Assembly: GCA_947039545.1 (NCBI GenBank)
Contig: CAMQZA010000004.1
Coordinates: 1 to 39,423 of the forward strand
Direction: 5' to 3'
Length of the DNA stretch: 39,423 nt
Source: an uncultured Ureaplasma sp.
Lineage (GTDB): Bacteria > Bacillota_I > Bacilli_A > Mycoplasmatales > Mycoplasmoidaceae
Below are positions 1-10,800 of the stretch, in pieces. How positions within the stretch are numbered: position 1 is the first letter of the stretch; every line of letters starts with the position of its first letter. A program made the position numbers and the translations under genes. The notes below the pieces were generated by a model that was given only the letters and a program-made list of their open reading frames with translations, ran no database searches and was not told where the DNA came from.

Positions 1-199
1 AAAGGTTTTCTATCTCTTGAGAAGCCATCTTCTCTTTTACGGAAGTCACCAGAACTATCAGAAGATGATCTATCATCTCTTCTTTCAAAAGGTTTTCTAT
101 CTCTTGAGAAGCCATCTTCTCTTTTACGGAAGTCACCAGAACCAGATTGTCTGTTATCTCTTGAATAACCACCTTCTCTTTTACGGAAGTCACCAGAAC
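1..199 (-). repeat. Direct repeats encoding the helicase tail
   Basis: A 55-base segment at 1-55 recurs identically at 88-142 (period 87 bases, 29 codons). A shorter, diverged third copy lies at about 160-199. All are in frame and encode SGDFRKRE(D/G)G(F/Y)SRD units. The array continues past the left edge, so the total copy number cannot be seen. Confidence 0.93.
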
Positions 200-1427
200 C
201 ACCAGAAGAAGATCTACTACTTCTAGTATTTCTACTATCATAGTCTCTTTCTCTTCTTTTTGGTTGAAACTCCATAAGAAGATCTTCTGCTCTTGTATCA
301 TTTCATTCAAGATCTTTAATAACAGGAATTGGCATTTTGATTATTTTTTCAATTTCTTTTAGAGATTTCATCTCTGAACTTGCACATAAACTAATAGCTT
401 TACCAGTTTTCCCAACTCTACCAGTTCTTCCAATTCTATGAACATATGTTTCTTTTTCTTCTGGAAGATTATAGTTAATTACTAAAGGTAAGTCTGAAAC
501 ATCAATTCCTCTAGCTAAAACATTAGTTGCAACAAGAATTTGAGTTTTATTTTCTTTGAATTTTTTTAATATTCTAGCTCTTGCATCTTGAGTTCTATCT
601 GAATGTAAAGCATCAGCGATAATATTATTTGCTCTTAAAAAAGAATCTAAAACTTTTGCTTCTATTCTTGTTCTAACAAAAATAATACATTGTTCATTTT
701 TGTGGTCAGTTAAAAGTTTTAATAATAATTTTGCTTTATTATTTTTAGAAACCATATGAACTTCTTGTTGAACCATATCGTTTATTTTAAACTTAGGTTC
801 TACTTTAATAGTTTTATATTCACCATTAAATGTTTTATCAACTAATCTGATTACTTCTTTTGGCATTGTTGCTGAAAATAATAGAGTTTGTTTTCTATTT
901 TTTAAGCCTCTGTTTATTTTTTCAATATCAGGTGCAAAACCCATATCTAACATTAAATCAGCTTCATCTAATACTAATGTAGTAATATTATTTAAATCTA
1001 AAACTTTTTTATCAAAAGCTAAATCCATTAATCTACCAGTATTAGCGAAAATAATATCAACGCCATTTTCTATTTCTCTTATTTGTCTATTATAAGCATT
1101 ACCACCAAAGATACAAACACCTTTGATTCCTGTTTTTCTACTATAACCAATAAAATTATCGAAGATTTGAGTTACTAAATCTCTTGTCGGAGCAACAACA
1201 AGAACAGTTGGTATTCCATTTCTGTCCTTATTTTTTAATATACCTTCTAATATTGGTAATAAAAACGCAGCAGTTTTACCTGTACCAGTTTGCGCTAAGC
1301 CTAGAACATTACCACCTTCTAATAAGTATGGTATTGCAGCTTCTTGAATTTCTGTTAATTCAGTGTATCCAACCTCTTTAATATTTTCTAATAAAATATT
1401 ATTTAGATTTAGTTGTTCAAATTTCAT
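1..1427 (-). CDS. DEAD-box RNA helicase with repetitive Arg-rich tail (C-terminus cut by window)
   Basis: ATP-dependent RNA helicase of the DEAD-box family, probably acting in ribosome assembly or mRNA turnover. Visible in order: Q-motif glutamine near residue 28, Walker A AQTGTGKT at 45-52, PTRDL, LDEAD near 153, SAT near 185, and HRIGRTGR near 329. A TGA at 303-305 is read as Trp; beyond it the frame runs to the window edge as a low-complexity tail (about 100 residues visible) rich in Arg, Asp, Ser and Gly, built on repeats of the type SGDFRKREDGFSRD. Such tails usually bind RNA and help localise the helicase. The start ATG at 1427 has an AGGAAA Shine-Dalgarno (1431-1436) and a TATAAT -10 box at 1465-1470 (minus). 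The family is certain; which paralogue (CshA-like or other) is not resolved. Confidence 0.95.
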
Positions 1428-1464
1428 TTTTTTCCTATGGTTTATCTATTTTTGATAACAAAAT

Positions 1465-1470
1465 ATTATA
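1465..1470 (-). promoter_or_regulatory. -10 box of the helicase promoter
   Basis: TATAAT on the minus strand, 38 bases upstream of the helicase ATG. No convincing -35 is visible, which is common in mycoplasma promoters. The divergent 1428-1604 gap holds this and the opposing glycosyltransferase promoter and no gene. Confidence 0.55.
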
Positions 1471-1590
1471 ACATTAAAATAATTTTAATATTATTTAAAC
1501 TAATTATATGATTCTCATATTTATGCAACATTTCAAAAATATAATCATATTAAATTAGAATAGTTTTTAAAAGGTTTTAGTTTTATTTAT

Positions 1591-1596
1591 TATAAT
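1591..1596 (+). promoter_or_regulatory. -10 box giving a leaderless glycosyltransferase mRNA
   Basis: TATAAT lies 8 bases before the ATG at 1605, so transcription would begin almost at the start codon. No Shine-Dalgarno sequence is present. Promoter use is inferred from sequence only. Confidence 0.5.
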
Positions 1597-1604
1597 AATA
1601 ATAT

Positions 1605-2705
1605 ATGAAAATTTTAATTTTATCTGAAAATAGATACACAAATGCAAGTGGTGTTGAAAAATACAATAGATATTTATTTGAACTTTTTCATAATTTGGAC
1701 CATGAAATATCATCATATTCTCTAAATTTAAATTGAGATAGAAAAGATGTTTATCCTATCTTTAATTATGTTAAAGAATATAATTTTGATCTTAATAAGA
1801 CTAATAATCCTTTTTTAAAAAAGAAATATATTGACTCTCATATTTCTAAAATAATAGAAATATCAAAGAATTATGACTTAGTTATCAATACTTTAAACAA
1901 TGTAATGTGACCTAAAAAAATACCTAATATAAACAATTGATTATATATTCAACATTTCACTCCAGGTTTTTATGAACAAAAATTTCTAATTCATCCTTTG
2001 TTTGGGAAACTTATGAACGGATTAATGTATATAGGCGGTGTTAAAAATCCTTTTAAAATTTTTAATAATTTTGTAACTTTTTCTGAAAATGATAAAAAAG
2101 AATTGAAAATTAAAAAAACTAAAAAAACTTTTTCTGTTCCATTAGCAGTATATACAATTGAAGAAATTGAAAATTTTAAGAAAAATATTGATTATGATAA
2201 AAAAATCCATGATTTCGTTTATCTTGGTAGAATAAATAATCATCAAAAAAATATTTGTTATATTCAAACAAAATTTAAAAATAAAGATATTTCTTATTAT
2301 GGTAATGATAATGTTTCTTTAATTAAAGACCAAAACCAATATAAAGGTCTATACAATTCTGATAATTTATTTGAAATTCTAGAACCTTATAAATATGGGT
2401 TAATGCTCTCTAAATACGAAGGATTTCCTTATGTTTTAATTGAGATGTTAAGTCATGGTATTCCATGTATTATTAAAATGGATTCTTTTGCTGCTTCTAA
2501 TTTATTTGAAATATCAAAATTATTTACTATTAATAGTGAGTCAGAATTAGATTCTAAAATTAATAAAATTTTATCAATTGATAGTAAAGAATATAAAGAA
2601 ATCTCAAATCAATGTTTTGATTATGCTATTAAAAACTTATCAATTGATAAGTTTTTAGATAATTGAAAAGCTATTATAGATTTTTTTGAAAATCAAAAAT
2701 CTTAA
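1605..2705 (+). CDS. Glycosyltransferase, GT4-like (GT-B fold)
   Basis: A 366-residue protein resembling retaining GT-B glycosyltransferases that transfer a sugar from a nucleotide-sugar, probably to membrane lipid or a surface polysaccharide. The N-terminus starts KILILSENRY and carries a Gly-Val-Glu loop as in the GT4 acceptor domain. The C-terminal half holds FVYLGRINNHQKN (about 205-217) and the donor-site E-x7-E element SKYEGFPYVLIEMLSHGIP (about 268-286). Several TGA Trp codons occur (for example 1735, 1908, 2664). The start at 1605 is chosen because the frame is open from there, the sequence is a typical GT N-terminus, and a -10 box sits directly upstream. It stands alone, convergent with the next gene and overlapping it by 4 bases. 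The sugar and acceptor are unknown. Confidence 0.82.
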
Positions 2706-3328
2706 TTATTAGTAGATCTATTTTCAATAGAATAATATTTATATCCATATTTTGAATATTTTATTTTAAGTTTTTCTAGAAAATAAAGACTAGGAAGAAT
2801 GATTAAACTTATTCCATATGATATTCAAGAAATAGCAGCATTAAAACTAAAACTAAATTCTCATATAGCTGAATACAATAAAACGCCACTAATACTATAA
2901 CTAATTCATAAAAATAAATATGAAAAAGTAGAAATTATAATTCAAATGATAGTTAAAGTTAAAGCAGAATTTATTCTTTCTTTCATATTTATTTTTTTAC
3001 TTATTAAAAAATAAATTTTATCAATAAATATAAAACCAATAAAAACTCAATAAGGCAATATTTGATCAAAAAAAAGATGTCCACTAAAACCAAAAATTAA
3101 CATCAAAAATGGTGTTAATAAATAAAAAATAAATTTATAATAAATGGATGGTATTATTCATAAGCCTAAAGAAAAAACTAATAGTTGTATTTGTGGAGAA
3201 AAACCATTAATTAAATTAATATCTTTAAAAATAGCTTTAAAAATTAAAGTTAGTGATAATAATAATGCTGTTATGACAATATTAAAAATTATTTTACTAT
3301 TATTCAACCTGTCTATTGTATTTTTCAT
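2702..3328 (-). CDS. Integral membrane protein, possible ThiT-like ECF S-component
   Basis: A 208-residue, strongly hydrophobic protein with about five to six membrane segments and a basic C-terminal tail ending YSIENRSTNN. Size, topology and two local patterns (GFSGHLFFD followed by a hydrophobic helix, and WISYSISGVLLYSAIW) recall the substrate-binding S-components of energy-coupling-factor vitamin transporters, especially the thiamine family ThiT (YuaJ). Those proteins use a shared EcfA-A'-T module, which is not in this window. Five TGA Trp codons are needed to read it. Start ATG at 3328; no strong Shine-Dalgarno. The 3329-3404 gap is shared with the divergent tsf promoter. The membrane protein call is firm; the ThiT-like call is from recalled family pattern and is tentative. 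Confidence 0.6.
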
Positions 3329-3372
3329 ATAAATAAATTTTACTTTTTAAATATTTTTTTTTAAAAAAGTTA

Positions 3373-3378
3373 TATAAT
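3373..3378 (+). promoter_or_regulatory. -10 box for the tsf operon
   Basis: TATAAT, 26 bases before the tsf ATG. It is preceded by a T9A6 tract (3354-3368) that may act as an upstream element. It probably drives the long tsf-to-ispG run. Confidence 0.55.
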
Positions 3379-3404
3379 AGTGAAAAGAATATAAAGGATT
3401 TCAA

Positions 3405-4319
3405 ATGAGTGAAAAAACAACTATTGAATTAATTAAAGAGTTAAGAACTACAACACAGGCTCCTATGTCAGATTGTAAAAGTGCATTAGATGAATGCAAT
3501 AATGATATTGAGAAAGCTATTCAATGATTACGTGAAAAAGGAATAGCAAAAGCTAATAAAAAAGCTGGATCAATTGCTGCTGAAGGAATTATTAAAGCTG
3601 GAATTTATAATGAAAGAGCTGTGGTTATTGAAGTTAATTCACAAACTGATTTCGTTGCTAAAAATGAAAAATTTATTAAATTAGTAGACGATATTTATAA
3701 AGGAATTGCTAGTCAAAATTCAGATGAAACTGATGTTAAGGATATCTTCATCAATGGTAATTCACTTGATAAAATAGGATTAGAATTATCTGGTTTATTA
3801 GGAGAAAAAATAGCTTTTAGAAGAGCTGCTGTTATTAAAAAATTAGAAAATCAAACATTAGGAACATACAACCATTCTAATGATAGAATCGGTGTTATTA
3901 TTTTAATCAATACATTAGTAGAAGCTGAAGTTGCAAAAAATATTGCTATGCATATTGCAGCATCAAACCCTAAATTTATTGATATCAATGAAGTTAATGA
4001 TGAATGATTAAATAATGAAAGAAACATTATTGAAAAACAATTTGAAGATGAAATGAAAGAAATTTCAAATCCAAAAGAAAAAGAAAATAAAGTTAATAGA
4101 AAAGATATTATAATTCAAGGTAGAATTGATAAATTATTAAATGAACTTTGTTTATTAAATCAACCATATATAAAAGATCCTTCACTTAAAGTAAGTGATT
4201 ATCTAAAACAATTTACAGCAAAAGTTTTATTAATTCATAGATATGAATTAGGCGAAGGCATTGCAAAAAAACAAGATAATTTTGCAGAAGAAGTTGCTTC
4301 ACAAATGAACACTAAATAG
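3405..4319 (+). CDS. tsf: Elongation factor Ts
   Basis: Nucleotide exchange factor that regenerates EF-Tu-GTP in the cytoplasm. The 304-residue product has the N-terminal UBA-like domain ([19 protein letters not shown], about 10-28), which binds EF-Tu, and the core signature [18 protein letters not shown] (about 72-89). TGA codons near 3527 and 4005 are Trp. ATG at 3405 follows AAAGGA (3393-3398) at normal spacing. It heads a plus-strand run with pyrH and frr as in other Firmicutes. rpsB, the usual upstream partner, is absent: the upstream neighbour is an unrelated membrane gene on the other strand. Confidence 0.97.
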
Positions 4320-4326
4320 TCTAGTT

Positions 4327-4342
4327 AGGATAATAAATGTAA
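4327..4342 (+). promoter_or_regulatory. Shine-Dalgarno plus ATG-TAA start-stop element before pyrH
   Basis: AGGA (4327-4330) is followed at ideal spacing by ATG at 4337 and immediately by TAA at 4340. The real pyrH ATG is 13 bases after that TAA, too far from the AGGA for direct use. This may be chance, or a minimal start-stop element feeding ribosomes to pyrH by re-initiation. Confidence 0.35.
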
Positions 4343-4354
4343 TGGTAAAATTTT

Positions 4355-5065
4355 ATGAAAAATAAAACTATTTTATTAAAAATATCTGGCGCTTCTTTAG
4401 TTGGCAAAGATTTAATTATTTCAACTCAAAATATTAAAGAAATATCTTTAGAAATTAAAAAACTAACTAATACAAATAATGTTGGTATTGTTTGCGGCGG
4501 CGGCAATATTTGACGTGGTGAAATAGGCAAAGATTTAGGCATGAATGGTAGTGTTTCAGATAATATTGGAATGTTAGCTACTATGATAAATTCATTAGTA
4601 TTAGCTGAAAATTTAAATAATATAGAATGTGAAACAAAAGTATTTTCAGCACTATCTTGTTCTAAAATAATGAATGATTTTACCCATCATGATGTTAATG
4701 AATGATTTTCTAAACCAGGGAGAGTAGCAATTTTTGCAGGTGGAACTGGTTTACCATATTTTACAACAGATACTTGTGCTGCTTTAAGAGCTATTGAAAT
4801 TAAAGCTGATAAAGTTTTAATTGGTAAAAATGGTGTAGATGGTGTTTATTCATCAGACCCATTACATGATTCAAAAGCAGAGCATTATGAAAATCTTTCA
4901 TATGATGAAATTATTAAAAAAGATTTAAAAGTAATGGACCAAACAGCAATTAGTCTATGTAAAGAAAATGATATTGAACTAGTTATTTTTAATATTAATG
5001 ATATTAAAAATATCTCAAAAGTTATTAATAATGAGTGTAAATCAACAATTATTAAAAATAAATAA
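4355..5065 (+). CDS. pyrH: UMP kinase
   Basis: Phosphorylates UMP to UDP in pyrimidine nucleotide synthesis; bacterial-type amino-acid-kinase fold, active as a hexamer. The 236-residue protein begins LLKISGASLVG (normally LKLSGEAL), with the glycine-rich VGIVCGGGNIWRG (about 46-58), where W is a TGA codon, then GMLATMINSL, FAGGTGLPYFTTDTCAALRA (about 129-148) and VDGVYSSDP (about 166-174). All key family blocks are present. The start is fixed by an in-frame TAA a few codons upstream. It sits between tsf and frr, the standard order; its start lacks a well-placed Shine-Dalgarno (see the start-stop element). Confidence 0.97.
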
Positions 5066-5077
5066 TTAAGGATTCTT

Positions 5078-5629
5078 ATGGAATGAAAAGTATATGAAGA
5101 AAAGTTTTTGGAAAAAGAAAAAAACACACTTCAATGATTCGAATCAGAACTTAAGAAATTAAGATCTAATAGAGTATCACCAAGTATTTTAAATGATTTG
5201 AAAATTAATATTTACGATTCATTTATGTCTATTAATGAATTAGCTAATGTTTCTTCACCAGAACCAAACGTTTTAATCATAAAACCATATGATATGTCAA
5301 CAACTAAACAGATTTCAGCAAGCATTGTTCTTAATAATGTTTCATCTAATCCTCAAGTTGATGCTGATAGGATAAGACTATCTTTTCCTCCTATGACTGA
5401 AGATATTAGAAAATCTGTTTGTAAACAAGCTAAGAATTTAGCTGAAGAAGCTAAAGTTAAAATTAGAAAAATAAGACAAGAAATCCAAGATTCTTTTAAA
5501 AAAGAACCTAATAATTCTGATGATGATAAAAAATATTTTAATAATGAATTAGATAAAGTTACTAAAAAAATTAATACTAAAATTATTGATATTCTTTCAA
5601 ATAAAGAAAAAGAAATTATGTCTATATAA
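5078..5629 (+). CDS. frr: Ribosome recycling factor
   Basis: Splits post-termination ribosomes together with EF-G. The 183-residue length is normal for the family. Signature pieces: FESELKKLRSNRVSPSIL near 24-41, LANVSSPEPNVLIIKPYD near 57-74, and LSFPPMTEDIRKS (normally IPxLTEERRKE) near 103-115, followed by the long helical domain, including VKIRKIRQE. ATG at 5078 follows AAGGA (5068-5072); the second codon block is GAA TGA, so reading TGA as Trp is needed to keep the N-terminus. It lies 12 bases after pyrH and 8 bases before cdsA. Confidence 0.96.
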
Positions 5630-5637
5630 TATTAAGT

Positions 5638-6744
5638 ATGCAGTTAGATCAAAAAGAATTTCTAAAATTTAAAGTACAAAAGTTTAATAAACAATCGACA
5701 AGTGCAAAAAAAACATTTAAAATACGATTAATTTCATCAATTTTAATTTTTTTGTATTTTGTGATTTTCTTTGTACTTGCTGCTTTTTCAGATATTTACT
5801 GAAATTGATCGCCTTTTAAAGATGATATTGTAGCTTTAAGAGTGTGTATTGGATTTTTAATAATTTGAGTTTCTCCATTAATTGTTTTAGTAGCCAGGGA
5901 AATTCAACATTTCTATTTTAAAAATAATATGTTTGCCTTTTGGTTTATTTTATTTAATTTAACAGTTAATATTTTTACTCCAACACTTTTTTATTTATTA
6001 GATAGTTATAAATATATTCATATTGATAGTAATTTATCCGTATCCTTTATGGCTATTTTAATAAGTACATTATTTTTTAATGTTCTATTAGTCTCTCTTT
6101 ATTTATTATCACAAGGAATGTTGCTCTTAAAAAAGTGAATTATATTAGTGTCAATTAATGTTTTAGCTTCTTTCTTTTTTATAGGAATATTCTTCTTTGT
6201 TATTATGAAAGGTTGATTAACCCTTCTAATCTTATTTTGTTTAACTTCATTTGTCGATATTTTTGCTTATGTTGGTGGTTCATTATTCGGTAAGAAGAAA
6301 ATGTCTCCATATATTTCACCAAATAAAACTATTGGTGGTGCTATTACTGGAATCGTTATTTCAACAATTACAATTATTATTATTTTTATTTCTTTATCAA
6401 ATGTTAATTGATCACATAATATTTTTGGAAATTTCCTTGGAATAATTTTTAAAGGAGATATTGAAAATTCTGGTTTTGTTGATAATTTAGAATATGTTAA
6501 TAAATTTTGATGATGAATTTCAGCAGTAATAGTTATCTTATTTCTTGGAGTAATTTCTCTTTTAGGTGATTTATTATTTAGTTGAATTAAAAGAGAAGAT
6601 AAAGTAAAAGACTATAGTAATTTGATTCCAGGACATGGTGGAATTTTGGATCGATTTGATTCTCACATGGTTGTTGTTTCATTCTTTTTAATGTTTACAA
6701 TATTTGTATCAATTGCATCACAAACAGAAGTGTTATTAACTTAA
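5638..6744 (+). CDS. cdsA: Phosphatidate cytidylyltransferase (CDP-diglyceride synthase)
   Basis: Makes CDP-diacylglycerol from CTP and phosphatidic acid at the membrane, the branch point to phosphatidylglycerol and cardiolipin. The 368-residue protein has about eight membrane segments. The family signature is at the C-terminus: [18 protein letters not shown] (about 307-324) and [14 protein letters not shown] (about 327-340), with an earlier [19 protein letters not shown] Trp codons are frequent. The start ATG at 5638 is 8 bases after frr; the Shine-Dalgarno is weak (TTAAG). In other Firmicutes uppS stands between frr and cdsA; here it is missing. Confidence 0.96.
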
Positions 6745-6751
6745 AGGTTAT

Positions 6752-7834
6752 ATGAAATTAATAATTATAGGTTCAACTGGAAGTGTTGGTAAACAAACAT
6801 TAGATATTTTAGATAATTCATTCGATATATCAATTGTTTTTAATAAGAATACTAATTTAGGTTATGAACAAATTAAAAAATATAATATTAAATATTTTTA
6901 TTCTCCTAATGAATCAATTTCTTCTAAATTTAAATCTTTTGAAGAAATGATTGATTATATAAAACCTGATATGATTTTAAATGCTGTTCCAGGATTTCAA
7001 GGGTTAGAATATTCGTTTATCACTCTTAACAAAGGAATAGATTTATTTTTAGCTAACAAAGAATCTTTAACAATAGCTGGTAAATTTTTAACAGAACTAG
7101 CTCATAAAAATAAAGTTAAAATTATTCCTATTGATTCAGAACATACTGCATTATATAAATTGATAAAAAACAATGATACTAATATTAAAAAACTTTATAT
7201 TACTTGTTCTGGAAGCGTTATTTATAATAAAGAAAAAGATGAATTAAAAAAACTTAAACCAAAGGATATCTTCCTTCACCCTAATTGAAAAATGGGTGAA
7301 AAAATATTGATAGATAGTGCTAGTTTGATGAATAAAGTATTTGAATTAGTAGAAGCATATTGATTATTCAAAAAAGAAACAGAGGCTATTTTTCATCCAC
7401 AATCATTAGTTCATGCTTTAGTTGAATATAATGATAATTCATTTTATTGTCAAATTTCAAAACCAGATATGAAACTCGCTATAGATTTGGCTCTAAATGA
7501 TTTTTCAATTTCAAATATTCCTAAAATAGATGAATTGAAATTTGATAATTTAACATTTAATTTTCAAAAAATAGATCATGAAAAATATCCTCAAATTTCA
7601 TTCGCTAAAAGAATAATAGAGGATAAAAATAATTCATTAGGTTTAATTATTAACACAGCAAATGAGATTGCTATTGATTTATTTTTAAAAGAAAAAATAA
7701 ATATTTTAGATTTTTATGATTTTATCAATAACTTTATTAATAAGTATAAAGATTTTAAAATAAATGAAATAGATGATATTTTTAAAATAAAAGAAAAAAT
7801 AGAGAAGGATTACAAAAATGAACAAAATTATTAA
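6752..7834 (+). CDS. dxr: 1-deoxy-D-xylulose 5-phosphate reductoisomerase
   Basis: NADPH-dependent enzyme that converts DXP to MEP, the committing step of the non-mevalonate isoprenoid pathway and the fosmidomycin target. The 360-residue protein has the NADPH site GSTGSVGKQTLDI (7-19), NAVPGFQG, LANKESLTIAG (about 106-116), and the metal and substrate site IPIDSEHTALYK (about 128-139), then HPNWKMGEKILIDSASLMNK (about 176-195), with W as TGA. The full length and intact motifs suggest an active enzyme. ATG at 6752 follows AAAGGT. It overlaps polC by 17 bases, so the two are likely translationally coupled. The partner enzyme IspG is encoded two genes downstream. Confidence 0.96.
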
Positions 7835-10800
7835 GATTCTTAAATTAACTAATTTATATAAAGATGAATTTAATGTTTTTTTACTAGATTCTACAATTGA
7901 AAAAAATACTTTTGAAGAAGATAGTAAAAGTTTTTTTATTACTTTAAAAGTAAATAAAATTATTCCATTTAAATATTTAAAAACTCTAAAAAGTTTTGTT
8001 TGAGAAGACAATAAGGTTAATATTGATTTTATCTATAAAAATGAACCTAATAAAGAAGATATTACTTCTTATATTACTAATCTAATAAAAGATAATAATG
8101 ATAATCATTTTGCTAAAAAAATATTTTCTGATGCTAGATTTGAATATTTAAATAAAAATCTTTATTTTAAAACAAGATCAGAAAATGAAAAAACAGAACT
8201 TTTATTATTAGAAGAAGAGATAAAATCAATTTTTAAAAACTATTTTTCAGCATCTCTTAATAATTTTAATTTTGAAGTTGATGAAGATTTCATTAATAAA
8301 TGTATTGAAATGAAAAAAGATGAAGAAAAAAGATTAATCAATGCAGAACAAGCATTAATTAATAAAGTTCATAAAGATGAAAATAATGAAGAAAAAAAAA
8401 TAAAAGATAAACATAAAAAGATTTCAAATCTTTCGCTTAATGATGTTAATGCAACTATTATTGGTGAAATTTATGAAATTGTTAAAAAAGAAATACCTAA
8501 TAAAGGGTTAACTATTTATTCTATTTATATAAATGATAATACTTCAACATTTATTTTAAAATATTTTTATGCTGAAAATCCAAAATTTGTTCCAAAATTT
8601 AATACAAGAGTAATGCCTACTTTAAAAATTGGTGATTGAATTAAAACTACTATTAAGGTTGAAACAGATAATTTTGAAAAAGAACCATATGGTTCTATAA
8701 AAAATCTAATTAGAATAAATACACCAGAAGAATTTATAAGAACAGATAATTCAGATAAAAAAAGAATAGAACTATGTTCTCATACCAAAATGTCTTCTTT
8801 TGATGGGATTATTGATGTTAATGAATTAATTGATACAGTTGAAAAATATGGACATACAGCTATTGGTATTACTGATAGAAATAATATTCAAAGTTATCCA
8901 TTGGTTCAAAAATATATTGCAAATAAAAATATTAAACCTATTTATGGTGTCGAAGTTGAAATTGCTGAAGATGATATTCCAATAGTAATTAATTCTCATA
9001 ATCAAAAAATTATTGATTCTGTTTATATTATTTTTGATTTGGAGACAACAGGATTATTTCCTGAATTTGACGATATTATTGAATTTGCAGGATCTAAATA
9101 TCATATGGGTAAAGAAATTGAAAAAGTTCAATTTTTTATCAAACATAAAGGAAAATTATCAGAATTTACTAAAAAATTAACAAATATTAGTGAGGCAGAT
9201 GTTGACAATGCAATTGATCAAAAAGAAGGTATTTTTAAAATAGCTTCATGAATAAAAGATTCTATCTTAATTGCTCATAATGGTATTGATTTTGATATGA
9301 GATTTTTACAAAAAAAAGCAGAACAATATAATTGTCCTAAATTCAAAAATACATTAATAGATTCAATGAAATTAGCAAGAGCTATTCATCCTGAATTCAT
9401 TTCTCATTCTTTAGGAAGATTAGCAAAAAAATTAAAAGTTGAATATGATTCTTCAATTGCTCACCGTGCTGATTATGATGTTAAAGTCTTATCAGATGTT
9501 TGAAGTCATCTTTCAAATTCATTAATTAATCAAAATATTTTATATTTAGATGATATTGATCAAAAATTAAAAAAAGAAACTCTTTTAAAAAGAAACTTTA
9601 ATGATTTTAATTACATATATGTTAAAAATGAAAAATCATTAAAAGAATTATATGAACTTATTTCTATTTCCTATACTACTGGTTTTTTATCAAAACCAAC
9701 TTTAAAAAGAGAACAAATAAATAAATTTAAAAAGAATTTAATAGTTTCTAATTCTCCGATTGACGGAAGATTAATTAATATTGCTTTATCTGAAAGTGAT
9801 GAAAATTTAAAAAAAGAGATAGAAAAATATGATTATATTTTTGTATCACCAATTTCAGCTTACAGTCATTGATTAAGTTCAAATATTATTACTAAAGAAA
9901 ATTTAGAATTAACAATTACTAAAATTATTAATTTTGCAATTTTAAAGAATAAAAAAGTAATAGCAGTTAGTGATAATTATTATTTAAATCCAACTGATAA
10001 AAAATATCGTGATGTTTATATTTATGCAAAGACATTAGGTGGTAAGAGACATAGATACTATTATAGTCATAAAACATCTGGAGATTCTCATTTAAGAACA
10101 ACAGATGAAATGATAAATGAATTTAGTTTCTTAAAAGACGAAAAGTTAATTAATGAAATAGTTATTGAAAACACTCATATTTTTGCTAATTTGATTGATG
10201 ATAATATTAAACCTATTAAAGATAAGTTATATGTTCCAGAATTAGAAAATGTTGATGAATTACTAAAAACAGAAGTTTGAAAAAATACTGGAATGAAATA
10301 TGGTTCTAATCCAGATAAAATAATTGTTGAAAGGCTTGAAAAAGAACTTAACGCAGTTATTAACAATGGTTACGCTGTTGTTTATTGAATTTCACACTTA
10401 TTGATAAAACAATCTATTCAAGATGAATATGTTGTTGGTTCAAGAGGTTCAGTTGGTTCATCACTTGTTGCAACAATGTTGAATATTACTGATGTAAACC
10501 CTTTATCACCTCATTATATTTGTTCTAATTGTAAAAAAACTGAATTTATTAATGATAAGGATGATGGTTTTGATCTTGAAATAAAGAAATGTGACGAATG
10601 TAATGCTGATATGCATGGTGAAGGTCATAACATTCCATTTGAAACTTTTTTAGGTTTTAAATTTGATAAAATACCTGATATTGATTTAAATTTTTCTGGT
10701 GAATACCAAAACAAAGCACATGATTTCTTAAAAAAACAATTTGGTGAAAAAAACACTTTTAGAGCTGGAACCATCAGTACTATTGCTGATAAAACATCTT

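Noticed and set aside
1-199. CRISPR array or intergenic satellite for the direct repeats
   Set aside because: The repeats are in frame within a coding tail, differ in spacing and have no spacer-like unique units.
17-226. Plus-strand frame of repeats rich in SHLLFYGSHQN across the helicase tail
   Set aside because: It is the antisense shadow of the repetitive tail of the minus-strand helicase, which is continuous with the catalytic domains.
303-305. TGA as the end of the helicase
   Set aside because: TGA is Trp throughout this window, and the repeat tail continues in frame beyond it.
3144-3332. Plus-strand frame over the ThiT-like gene
   Set aside because: The minus frame is open over 208 residues with membrane segments and several TGA Trp codons; the plus frame shows no family features.
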